From: Moraxella sp.
Lineage (GTDB): Bacteria > Pseudomonadota > Gammaproteobacteria > Pseudomonadales > Moraxellaceae
Assembly: GCA_030525825.1 (NCBI GenBank)
Contig: JAUNDZ010000017.1
Span: 1-43,527 of the forward strand
Direction: 5' to 3'
DNA length: 43,527 bases
Below the pieces are notes generated by a model. It worked only from the letters and a program-made list of their open reading frames with translations, made no database searches and was not told the origin of the DNA. The translations under genes and the position numbers were made by a program. Shown piece by piece: positions 36,178 to 43,527 of this stretch. Each line of letters begins with the position of its first letter. Position 1 is the first letter of the stretch.

Positions 36178-37113
36178 TTATTTTTCTTCGTCAAATAATG
36201 CTTCTACGAACTCATGTGGATCAAAGGCTTGTAGGTCGTCAATCCCTTCGCCCACACCGATATAGCGAATCGGCACATTGGTATTTTGGGCGACATTAAA
36301 GACCACACCGCCTTTTGCTGTGCCGTCTAGCTTGGTGATGCTGATGCCTGATAATGGCACTGCTTCTGAAAAAATCTGCACTTGGTTGATGGCGTTTTGA
36401 CCTGTGCCAGCATCTAGGACAATCATCGTCTCATGTGGGGCAGTTTCATCGGCTTTTTTCATGACACGCACCACTTTTTCAAGCTCGTTCATCAGGTGCG
36501 TTTTATTCTGCAATCGCCCTGCCGTATCAGCAATCAGCACATCAATGCCCTTAGCACGAGCCGACTGCATGGCATCAAAGATGACCGATGCACTATCCGC
36601 CCCATGACCCTGAGCTACCACAGGAATGCCGTTTCGCTCACCCCAGATTTGTAGCTGCTCGGTGGCGGCAGCACGGAAAGTATCACCAGCCGCCAGCATG
36701 ACAGATTTTCCCTCTGCTTGCAGTCGTTTGGCAAGTTTGCCAATCGTGGTGGTCTTGCCCACACCATTGACACCCACCATCAAGATGACAAAGGGTTTTT
36801 TGGTGGTGTCAATCAAGAGCGGTTCAACCTTAGGGGCTAAAATCTCCACCAGCTCTTGTTTTAAGGCTTTATATAGTGAGTGTGAATAAATCAAGTCGCC
36901 ACGAGCGGTTTGCTCGGTCAAGCTCTTGATAATGCGATTGGTTGCATCAACGCCAATATCAGCAACGAGCAACTGGTCTTCCACTTCTTCTAAGAGTTCA
37001 TCATCAATCTCTTTGCCACCGACCAAGACATTCATCAGCCCTTCGGTTAGGTTTTTGCTAGACTTGGACAGTCCTTGTTTCATGCGGCTAAACCAGCCTT
37101 GTTTTTCGCTCAT
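36178..37113 (-). CDS. ftsY: Signal recognition particle receptor FtsY, short form
   Basis: A 311-residue SRP-type GTPase. N domain about 10-90, then G domain: G1 GVNGVGKTTT at 114-123, LAAGDTFRAAATEQL near 139-153, DTAGRL, ITKLDGTAKGGV near 257-268 and IGVGEGIDDLQAFDP near 283-297. It docks SRP-ribosome complexes at the membrane. The acidic A domain of E. coli FtsY is missing; the protein starts with the basic amphipathic helix (WFSRMKQGLSKS) used for membrane binding in short forms. Confidence 0.96.
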   Translation of the reverse strand: MSEKQGWFSRMKQGLSKSSKNLTEGLMNVLVGGKEIDDELLEEVEDQLLVADIGVDATNRIIKSLTEQTARGDLIYSHSLYKALKQELVEILAPKVEPLLIDTTKKPFVILMVGVNGVGKTTTIGKLAKRLQAEGKSVMLAAGDTFRAAATEQLQIWGERNGIPVVAQGHGADSASVIFDAMQSARAKGIDVLIADTAGRLQNKTHLMNELEKVVRVMKKADETAPHETMIVLDAGTGQNAINQVQIFSEAVPLSGISITKLDGTAKGGVVFNVAQNTNVPIRYIGVGEGIDDLQAFDPHEFVEALFDEEK

Positions 37114-37174
37114 GAGTTACTCACTGTTTGTTATTAAATCTTAATTAAGTAAATCCATACACCAAGCATTACCA

Positions 37175-37390
37175 TCACACCAAAGGCATGATGGGTACGA
37201 CCACTTCTTTTTGTGCCTTATTATCGCCGATGATTTCATGGCGGGCGTCGTCTGCATCATCAGATAGCGGCGGCTGTGTGGTCAGCGGTGTGAATTCGTC
37301 AAATTCGCTCAGCTCATCAGACACTTCTTCAAGCAGGTCAGCATCGGATTGACTGGTGGGATTATGTACATCTTTCATATCATTACTCAT
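37175..37390 (-). CDS. Small acidic, probably disordered protein
   Basis: A 71-residue frame starting at an ATG at 37390, rich in Asp and Glu (DADLLEEVSDELSEFDEFTP near 21-40) and ending in the hydrophobic VVVPIMPLV. No family recognised and no signal peptide. A promoter whose predicted transcription start falls on the ATG lies just upstream, and no ribosome site is present, so it may be translated from a leaderless mRNA. An in-frame start at 37477 would lengthen it by 29 residues but lies upstream of that promoter. It is 61 bases upstream of ftsY on the same strand and may be co-transcribed. Confidence 0.6.
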   Translation of the reverse strand: MSNDMKDVHNPTSQSDADLLEEVSDELSEFDEFTPLTTQPPLSDDADDARHEIIGDNKAQKEVVVPIMPLV

Positions 37391-37396
37391 CGTTTT

Positions 37397-37427
37397 ATTA
37401 TAGCACAACTTGAACGCAGCACAACTT
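37397..37427 (-). promoter_or_regulatory. Direct-repeat promoter, possibly giving a leaderless mRNA
   Basis: Minus strand: TTGTGC, a 16-base spacer, then a perfect TATAAT. A 10-bp direct repeat (AAGTTGTGCT) occurs twice with a 16-base period, one copy at the -35 and one just before the -10. The start codon is 6 bases after the -10. Confidence 0.6.
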
Positions 37428-37655
37428 AGGATACACCCTAAAACCTTGATAAGTCTGCCCCTATCTTGTTTGATCATGACAAACTGTGTATAAAATGTAG
37501 TTTTGCTGGCAAGGTTTGCTGCTTTTATTTATAATGCCAAAGCGACTAAATAAGGGCAAATCATCATATTTCAAGCACGCCCAAGCACACCAAGCTCAAA
37601 TTACTTATGGTGCTTTTTAAGCACCTGCCTTTATTACATCATCAGGAGAGACATC

Positions 37656-37784
37656 ATGAAACACTACCGCACCATCGCCATCATCATGCTAACGACCGTC
37701 ATGGGTCTGATCAGTGCCTGTCAATCGCCAAACACCATCGCCATCAAGCCCACCGCCAGCGTCATGGTCGGCACCAATCTTTAA
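37656..37784 (+). CDS. Tiny lipopeptide gene upstream of the M16 pair
   Basis: A 42-codon frame with an excellent ribosome site (AGGAGAG, 5-6 bases before the ATG). It encodes MKHYRTIAI then a hydrophobic stretch and the lipobox LISAC, with the cysteine at 22; the mature part is 21 residues, QSPNTIAIKPTASVMVGTNL after the cysteine. It should be an acylated envelope peptide. No homologue comes to mind; entericidin-like toxins have similar size but another sequence. It ends 46 bases before the first M16 gene on the same strand. Confidence 0.7.
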   Translation: MKHYRTIAIIMLTTVMGLISACQSPNTIAIKPTASVMVGTNL

Positions 37785-37830
37785 ATCTTGGCAAATCTAA
37801 CGCCACCAAAAACAACCACAAGGACAACCC

Positions 37831-39258
37831 ATGAGACCAAAAAACAGACCACACAATCAACTCATCACCCACAAACTCCCCATCGTCATGGCAATCGGCA
37901 TACTGCTCACCGCCTGCCAAAGTCTGCCCCAAACGCCCCAAACGCCCCAAACCACCCAAAAAGACCATAGCACCATCATCAGCTTTGCCCAAGCTGCCAG
38001 CCCCTATGAACAAAGCGTGCTAGAAAATGGCTTGACCATCGTTACCAAGACCGACCGCCGCTCGCCCATCGCCATGACACAGCTTTGGTATAAGGTCGGC
38101 TCTGATGACGAACCTGTCGGCAAAGGCGGTATGTCGCATTTTTTGGAACACATGATGTTCAAGGACAACACCCACCTAAAACGCACCGACTATAACCGCT
38201 TGATTGCTGAGTTTGGCGGGCAGAACAACGCCTTTACCAGCAGTACGCACACGGTGTATTATGAGTTGTTTCCCGCCAGCCATTATCCACTTGCCATGCA
38301 GATGGAAGCCTTTCGCATGAATGACTTACGCCTAAAAGACAGCGAAGTCGCCACCGAAAAAGAAGTCATCAAAGAAGAACGCCGCCTGCGTGTCGATGAC
38401 AATCCACTTGCCAAAGCCTATGAAGAATTTGCCAAATTAAGCCAACCAGACAGCCCAAAATCACGCCCTGTCATCGGCAGTATGCAGGACATTGATGGTC
38501 TTAGCACCCAAGATTTGCAAGACTGGTATGACATCTACTACACCCCAAATAATGCCACGCTCGTCGTCGTGGGCGATGTTGGTCATGATGAAGTGGTGGC
38601 GACCGCCAAGCGATATTTTGGCGACAAAAAACCCGCCAACACCCCCCAAAGACAGCTGCCCAAGCAGCCCACCCATCAAGGCTATCGCCATACCACCACC
38701 CATCAGGCGGTCAAAGTGCCAAGCCTGATGATGGCATTTAATGTGCCGACGCTCACCACCAGCGACAAGGCGACTGCTCACGCTTTATCGGTATTTCAAT
38801 ATGCACTAGATGGCGATATGTCCAGTCATTTTGAACGGGTGCTGGTGCGTGAAAAACAGCTGTTTAGCCGCATTTCTGCTTCTTATGATGCCTATGAGAT
38901 GGGCGATGGGCTGTTTTTTATTGAAGGTGTGCCTGCTACTGGCGTGTCGCTACAAGATGCCGAGAACGCCATCTTAGAAGTCATCGAGACCGCCAAAAAC
39001 ACCCCCATCACCACCGATGAAATGCAGCGTATCCGCACATCGCTCATCTCCGCCCTTACCTTTATGCAAGACGACATCAGCACCCAAGCCCAGATGATTG
39101 GTGCGTTGGTGAACATGGGGCTGCCTGCCGACAGCTATGACAAGCTGCCTGATGAGCTTGCCACCATCAGCTCCCAAGATGTCCAAAAAACCGCCAAACA
39201 CTACCTAAGCAAAGACAATCTAAGCAGTATGTACATACTCCCCAAAGACGGTCAATAA
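37831..39258 (+). CDS. M16-family zinc metallopeptidase, active-type lipoprotein
   Basis: A 475-residue pitrilysin-family protease. N-terminal lipoprotein signal with LTAC and cysteine at 29, then a QTP repeat tether (about 34-42). The peptidase domain has the inverted zinc motif HFLEH at 103-107 and the distal glutamate in TEKEVIKEERR near 182. A second M16 inactive lobe covers about 235-460. It should be tethered to a membrane facing the periplasm and degrade or process peptides. AAGGA precedes the ATG. It sits in a row with the lipopeptide gene and a second M16 gene. Confidence 0.92.
   Translation: MRPKNRPHNQLITHKLPIVMAIGILLTACQSLPQTPQTPQTTQKDHSTIISFAQAASPYEQSVLENGLTIVTKTDRRSPIAMTQLWYKVGSDDEPVGKGGMSHFLEHMMFKDNTHLKRTDYNRLIAEFGGQNNAFTSSTHTVYYELFPASHYPLAMQMEAFRMNDLRLKDSEVATEKEVIKEERRLRVDDNPLAKAYEEFAKLSQPDSPKSRPVIGSMQDIDGLSTQDLQDWYDIYYTPNNATLVVVGDVGHDEVVATAKRYFGDKKPANTPQRQLPKQPTHQGYRHTTTHQAVKVPSLMMAFNVPTLTTSDKATAHALSVFQYALDGDMSSHFERVLVREKQLFSRISASYDAYEMGDGLFFIEGVPATGVSLQDAENAILEVIETAKNTPITTDEMQRIRTSLISALTFMQDDISTQAQMIGALVNMGLPADSYDKLPDELATISSQDVQKTAKHYLSKDNLSSMYILPKDGQ
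37927..37957. repeat. 9-bp in-frame repeat coding for a QTP linker
   Basis: CCCCAAACG recurs in the codons for residues 33-42 of the M16 lipoprotein (three C4 tracts and a C3 tract spaced 5, 5 and 6 bases), giving QTP repeats. The minus strand is a canonical potential G-quadruplex. Confidence 0.7.
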
Positions 39259-39292
39259 CAAGTGCTAGAATAATAAAAAATAGGAGAACACC

Positions 39293-40795
39293 ATGCCCAA
39301 ATCACACCAGTTACAGCCATTAAAAGCCCTTTGGCTTGCCCTGCTTATCGGCATGACAGGCACGGCTTATGCTAATGAACACCAAAGCAGCGAACGCATC
39401 GATTTTAGTACGCCGCTGCCTACCCTTGACAGTCTAGAACACATCCAAGAAAAAGAATTTGCCCTACCTAAGTTTGAGCGGTTTAGCACCGATGGCGGCA
39501 TTCCTGTCATCTTCACAAGGTTAGACGGTTTACCCATTGTCGATATTGGCGTGGATTTTTTGACAGGTTCGGCATTTGATGAGCAAGTGCGTGCCGATGC
39601 TTTTGGGGTGGCGAACATGACCGCCAATCTATTAACCAAAGGGGCGGGCGAGCTTGAAGAAGAAGCGTTTTTATTGGCAAAAGACCGACTTGGCATCGAG
39701 CTGGGTGCAGGTGCAACCAAGGATACTTTAAGCGTCTCTTTGCGTAGCTTGAATGAAGATAAAACCTTGCATGCTGCCTTGAATTTGTTACAAAAAATGC
39801 TAAGCCAGCCAGCCTTTGCTACCCAGACGCTAGAGCGTGAAAAAGCCGAGCTCATCAGCAGCCTAAAACAGCACGAACAAAACCCAAGCTATCTTGCCAA
39901 CCGTGCCTATCAGCAGGCACTGTACCAAAACCACCCTTATGCCATGCTGACCACAGGCGACATACAGTCGGTGCAGACGCTGTCGATTGATGATGTTCGG
40001 CGTTTTAGGGATAAGTTTTTGGTCGCTCAAAATGCCGTCATCACCATCACAGGCAATCTAAGTCAGGCGGATGCTAAAACCATCGCCAATCAAATCGGCT
40101 CATCACTGCCAAACGGTCAAAAAGCCCAAGCACTGCCAGCACCTACCAAAGCTGCCGCCCAGCACATTCATGTGCCACATGACAGCACACAGACGAGCAT
40201 CATCATGGGGCATCTGGCACCAAAAGTAGCCCAGACGCCAGCCGAGTTTTTACAAAAGACGCATTTTGCATTGGCGAACACCGCATTGGCAGGTGGCAGT
40301 TTTAATGCACGACTCATGGACGAGATACGAGAAAAGCGGGGTTATACCTATGGCATCTATGGCGGCAGTCTTGCCATGCGTGCCGCAGGTCATTATCAAA
40401 TCAGCTTTTCGACCGCCACAAGCCAAGCGGCAGATGCCATCAAAGCGACCCGAGCGGTGGTTGATGATGCACTTGCCAACGGCATTAGCAAAGATGAGCT
40501 AAGACTGGTCGCCAATCAACACACCTACCGCCATCCGATGAGCTTTGCCAGCAATGCAAGTATTCATGCAGCCGCCACCACGCTAAACAGACACAATCTG
40601 CCTGATGCCTATATCACCGATGAGACCGACCGCATCAAACAAGCCAGCCTAGATGATGTCAATGATGCCCTAAGGCAAACCATCAATCCTGATAACTTTA
40701 TCATCGTAACGGTCGGTCAGGATAAGCCTAACCTATCCGATATTATTAAGGCAGACATTGTCAAGGCGGACAAGGCAAATGGCGACAGTCAATGA
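39293..40795 (+). CDS. M16-family protein, inactive-type partner
   Basis: A 500-residue secreted protein: signal peptide 1-27 (cleavage after TAYA), then two M16 lobes. The place of the zinc motif reads VANMTANL, without HxxEH, so this is the non-catalytic subunit. The second lobe keeps the substrate-binding REKRGYTYGIYGG (R/Y pair) near 346-358. In such pairs one protein supplies the zinc site and the other the substrate-binding half. AGGAG precedes the ATG and it follows the active gene by 34 bases, so a heterodimeric periplasmic peptidase is likely. Confidence 0.9.
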   Translation: MPKSHQLQPLKALWLALLIGMTGTAYANEHQSSERIDFSTPLPTLDSLEHIQEKEFALPKFERFSTDGGIPVIFTRLDGLPIVDIGVDFLTGSAFDEQVRADAFGVANMTANLLTKGAGELEEEAFLLAKDRLGIELGAGATKDTLSVSLRSLNEDKTLHAALNLLQKMLSQPAFATQTLEREKAELISSLKQHEQNPSYLANRAYQQALYQNHPYAMLTTGDIQSVQTLSIDDVRRFRDKFLVAQNAVITITGNLSQADAKTIANQIGSSLPNGQKAQALPAPTKAAAQHIHVPHDSTQTSIIMGHLAPKVAQTPAEFLQKTHFALANTALAGGSFNARLMDEIREKRGYTYGIYGGSLAMRAAGHYQISFSTATSQAADAIKATRAVVDDALANGISKDELRLVANQHTYRHPMSFASNASIHAAATTLNRHNLPDAYITDETDRIKQASLDDVNDALRQTINPDNFIIVTVGQDKPNLSDIIKADIVKADKANGDSQ

Positions 40796-40828
40796 ACGCC
40801 ACCTTAATCATGATACAACACAGACAAC

Positions 40829-40857
40829 AAAAAAGCAGGAGAATATCCTGCTTTTTT
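40829..40857. terminator. Bidirectional terminator after the M16 pair
   Basis: Perfect 12-bp stem (AAAAAAGCAGGA and its complement) with a 5-base loop. Confidence 0.92.
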
Positions 40858-40989
40858 GTGATTAGGAGATTTAGGATGGTTAATCATTCACCCTATTGGG
40901 CGAAAAACATTTCACTCCCACCCAAAATCAGATTTTGACAACTTTAAAGTTTGCTTGATATGACATACAGCCATCACAAGCAACCATCC

Positions 40990-42312
40990 TTACAAAACCA
41001 TCGCCGCTATCCAGCCAAAGATGATGAGCGGAATATTATAGTGAATGAAAGTGGGAATGACCGTATCTTTGATGTGGTCGTGCTGTCCGTCAATGTTTAG
41101 ACCCATCGTCGGACCAAGCGTCGAATCCGACGCAGGCGAGCCAGCATCGCCAAGCACCCCTGCGGTGGCAATGAGTGCAACAGTCGCAGGCATACTAAAT
41201 CCCAACGCCAAGCACAGCGGCACATAAATCGCCGCCAAAATCGGCACGGTAGAAAATGACGAGCCAATACCCAGCGTTACCACAAGCCCAATGATGAGCA
41301 TCACCAAGGCAGCAAACCCTTTATTACCCCCAAAAATCTCCATTGCCCCAGCAACCAGAGCATCAATCTGCCCTGTGGCTTTCATCACTTCGGCAAAGCC
41401 TTGGGCACTAATCATGATAAAGCCAATCATCGCCATCATCTTAATGCCGTCATTAAACACGCCATCTGCTTCGTGCCATTTCACCACACCTGATGCCATG
41501 AACACCGCAAAACCTGCGATTGAGCCGATGAGCAACGAATCTGTATAAAGATGAGCTACGAACGCAATGATGATGGCAACCAAAGCGACAATGGCACGAT
41601 AACGGCTCGATTTGTCGTGTGCTTTTGGGGCATCATTGGTGGTCTGTGGCTGGATGTTTTGATAGGCTCTCGGCTTACGATAGCTGATAAAAATCGCAGT
41701 CAGCAATCCCAGCAGCATTCCTAGGGCAGGAATTGTCATAATCTGCATGATGGACGCACCTGTCGTGTCCATGCCTGCATCGCTGACATTTTTTAGGATG
41801 ATTTGATTAAGAAAAATATCGCCAAAACCATAAGGAATGAACATATAAGTATTCACCAAACCAAAGGTAATGATACAGGCGATGAGTCGTCTGTCCACCT
41901 GCAAGCGATTGAGCAACAATAGCAGCGGCGGCACAATCAACGGAATAAAGGCGATGTGAATGGGGATTAGATTTTGGCTAAATATCGCCATGACAAAAAT
42001 GACGGCAAACAGCGACCACTTGACAGCCTGCCCTGCCCCTGCGTTATTTAGACGGGCAGTCATGCCATCCGCCAATAGCTTGGGTGCACCAGAATGGGCA
42101 ATCGCCATCGCAAACGCCCCCAAAATGGCATAAGACAAGGCAATCTGAGCCCCATTTTTCAAACCTTCTTGAAAGGCGTTTAGGGTGTCAGCCATCGGCA
42201 AACCCGCCAATAGACCACCCACAATCGCCCCAATGATTAAGCTAAGTACGACATGAACTCGGGCTAAGGACAGCCCGACCATCACGACGACAGCGACCAA
42301 TACTGCATTCAT
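40990..42312 (-). CDS. Na+/H+ antiporter-family permease
   Basis: A 440-residue inner membrane protein with about twelve helices. It matches the Na+/H+ antiporter-family permeases of the YuiF or HI1586 kind: GALLAGLPMADTLNAFQEGLKNGAQIALSYAILGAFAMAIAHSG near the N-terminus, FSQNLIPIHIAFIPLIVPPLL near 108-130, and the C-terminal GIGSSFSTVPILAAIYVPL and TAGVLGDAGSPASDSTLGPTMGLN. Substrate is unproven; some relatives transport organic acids or amino acids. A 33-residue charged loop (about 215-240) separates the halves. Single gene. Confidence 0.85.
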   Translation of the reverse strand: MNAVLVAVVVMVGLSLARVHVVLSLIIGAIVGGLLAGLPMADTLNAFQEGLKNGAQIALSYAILGAFAMAIAHSGAPKLLADGMTARLNNAGAGQAVKWSLFAVIFVMAIFSQNLIPIHIAFIPLIVPPLLLLLNRLQVDRRLIACIITFGLVNTYMFIPYGFGDIFLNQIILKNVSDAGMDTTGASIMQIMTIPALGMLLGLLTAIFISYRKPRAYQNIQPQTTNDAPKAHDKSSRYRAIVALVAIIIAFVAHLYTDSLLIGSIAGFAVFMASGVVKWHEADGVFNDGIKMMAMIGFIMISAQGFAEVMKATGQIDALVAGAMEIFGGNKGFAALVMLIIGLVVTLGIGSSFSTVPILAAIYVPLCLALGFSMPATVALIATAGVLGDAGSPASDSTLGPTMGLNIDGQHDHIKDTVIPTFIHYNIPLIIFGWIAAMVL

Positions 42313-42446
42313 GATTATTTCTCTTAGGTTAAAAAAATTTACAATTATAACGCATTTTTTGCAAAAATTTTAGCCCAAAATCAAGTAAGACAACCGCCCA
42401 TCAGCATATCCACCCCTAAATCAACCAATAAGACGCACCAAACAAA

Positions 42447-42466
42447 GCGAATTTAAGCGAATTTAA
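42447..42466. repeat. Tandem 10-bp repeat upstream of lon
   Basis: GCGAATTTAA occurs twice in direct succession in the 274-base spacer 42313-42586. No gene is seen in the rest of that spacer. Confidence 0.75.
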
Positions 42467-42517
42467 GCAAGACCAACCATCTTTTAAAGAAGTTTTTTAA
42501 GAAAAATAAAGCTTGTG

Positions 42518-42544
42518 CTTGTATTTTTATCATGCTGCCACCAT
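42518..42544 (+). promoter_or_regulatory. Weak candidate heat-shock promoter of lon
   Basis: CTTGTAT, 13 bases, CCACCAT, roughly like the sigma-32 elements CTTGAAA and CCCATNT, 42 bases before the lon ATG. The match is partial. Confidence 0.3.
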
Positions 42545-42586
42545 AAAAAGCCCACAACAATGATACAAACAAAAAAGGAGAACTTC

Positions 42587-43527
42587 ATGACTGATGAAGC
42601 CCTAAATTTTTCGACTGAACCCACCAGCCTACCCCTGCTTGCCGTGCGTGATGTAGTGGTCTATCCACACATGCAGATTGCCCTATTTGTGGGGCGTGAG
42701 CAGTCCATTCACGCCATCAAGACCGCCCAAGAGTATTTTGGCGAAAAAATCTTGGTCGTCTCTCAAAAAGACTCATTAAGCGAAGACATCGATACTGATA
42801 ATCTGTATGAATACGGTACGGTATGTCGCATCATCAGCACCATGCCACACGACAATGACGATGGCTGTCTAAAAGTGCTGATTGAAGGTATGTACCGTGC
42901 CAAGATTGATGATATTGATGAGGCGTTGGTTGCCACTTTCCATGAAGCACCGATTACCAATCCTTTGTCTGATGACGAGCATGAAGCCCATCGTGCGGTT
43001 TTGCTTGAATTTTTTAGCGATTATGCCGAGACATCATTACGCAATGCTCGTGAGATTGTCAAAGTTGCCAGTCGTATTGACAATCTGCTTGAACTCATCT
43101 ATTTCATCGCCACCCGAGCCTCCATGAAGCTAGAAGCCAAACAGAGCATTCTAGAAGATGACGACATGATGGCTTATTATGCAGCTTTGACCGAGTTTTT
43201 TACCAACAATAAAGCCGAGCGAGCCTTAGAAAACGAACTACAAGACACCGTCCGCAAGCAGATGGAAAACAACCAACGCGAGTATTTTTTGAATGAAAAA
43301 ATGAAAGCGATTAAATCAGAGCTGTCTGATTTAAATGACGGAGCCGATGACGATGATGGCGAACTAGAAAAACGCCTAAACGAGGCAGATTTGCCTGATG
43401 ATGTCCGCAAAAAAGCCGAGAGCGAATTTAAAAAATTAAAACAAATGCCGTCCAGCTCATCAGAAGCGGCGGTGGTGCGTGGCTATGTGGAGTGGATACT
43501 TGACACCCCATGGAAAAAAGCAAGCAA
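42587..43527 (+). CDS. lon: Lon protease, N-terminal part (cut by window edge)
   Basis: The first 313 residues of an ATP-dependent Lon protease. N-terminal LON substrate-binding domain about 13-205 (LPLLAVRDVVVYPHMQIALFVGR, VLIEGMYRAKI, EIVKVASRIDNLLELIYFIA), then the helical linker with REYFLNEKMKAIKSEL near 225-240 and GYVEWILDTPWKK before the ATPase. The AAA+ and serine-lysine protease domains lie beyond the window. Lon degrades misfolded and regulatory proteins, including many antitoxins. AAGGAG lies six bases before the ATG. Confidence 0.97.
   Translation, partial: MTDEALNFSTEPTSLPLLAVRDVVVYPHMQIALFVGREQSIHAIKTAQEYFGEKILVVSQKDSLSEDIDTDNLYEYGTVCRIISTMPHDNDDGCLKVLIEGMYRAKIDDIDEALVATFHEAPITNPLSDDEHEAHRAVLLEFFSDYAETSLRNAREIVKVASRIDNLLELIYFIATRASMKLEAKQSILEDDDMMAYYAALTEFFTNNKAERALENELQDTVRKQMENNQREYFLNEKMKAIKSELSDLNDGADDDDGELEKRLNEADLPDDVRKKAESEFKKLKQMPSSSSEAAVVRGYVEWILDTPWKKAS

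Noticed and set aside
40876-40938. A 20-codon frame with AGGAG upstream, just after the M16 terminator
   Set aside because: Very short, no signal or motif, and the ribosome site may be chance. I did not list it as a gene.
1-43527. tRNA or rRNA genes, CRISPR arrays, insertion sequences, prophage genes
   Set aside because: I looked for cloverleaf arms, regularly spaced repeats, and transposase or integrase frames and found none. A computed search could still reveal short RNA genes.

Overview
The window is ordinary gammaproteobacterial chromosome, about 45 percent G+C by eye, and most likely from Moraxellaceae, probably Moraxella. That placement is inference. It rests on the gene repertoire, a GacA-type regulator, a FadL/OMP E-like porin, folB paired with an HPPK-like gene, and densely packed genes separated by strong hairpin terminators. 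I see no rRNA, tRNA, CRISPR array, prophage or insertion sequence.

Layout. 1-4200: leucine biosynthesis (leuD, cut by the window edge, and leuC) split by a PEBP-like gene and a VapBC-like toxin-antitoxin pair, with a divergent LysR regulator. 4260-7880: ruvA, class II aldolase, a small lipoprotein and pgk. 8160-14730: an RlpA-like protein, a HIT protein, mfd, thiE and a PBP7-like endopeptidase. 15090-19400: a GacA-like response regulator, an AT-hook protein, two small membrane proteins, rpe and a FadL-family outer membrane protein. 19630-24670: slyX, uup, a lipid A acyltransferase, an HPPK-like gene, folB and rarD. 24720-29240: pheA, tyrA and aroA on one strand, interrupted between tyrA and aroA by two AT-rich accessory genes, one a truncated AlkB-like oxygenase. 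29490-37390: tal, a lytic transglycosylase, purF-cvpA-pyrD, ogt, ftsY and a small acidic protein. 37650-43527: a tiny lipopeptide gene, two M16 peptidase-family genes, a Na+/H+ antiporter-family permease and the start of lon.

How the genes work together. Metabolic blocks cover leucine, aromatic amino acids (chorismate to prephenate branch plus EPSP synthase), central carbon (aldolase, phosphoglycerate kinase, ribulose-phosphate epimerase, transaldolase), purine and pyrimidine synthesis, thiamine and folate. Envelope genes (transglycosylase, endopeptidase, RlpA-like, lipid A acyltransferase, porin, lipoproteins) and DNA repair genes (ruvA, mfd, ogt, broken alkB) are interspersed.

The most notable observations are small. 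The PIN toxin is frameshifted by a perfect 7-bp tandem duplication. The lipid A acyltransferase has a Cys/His-rich N-terminal extension. A 42-codon lipopeptide gene precedes an M16 pair in which only the first protein keeps the zinc motif. A short acidic gene has a direct-repeat promoter that would give a leaderless mRNA. The porin has an Ala/Gln-rich insertion. The HPPK-like protein lacks the usual arginine next to its metal site. I found no clear new multi-gene defence or biosynthetic system.
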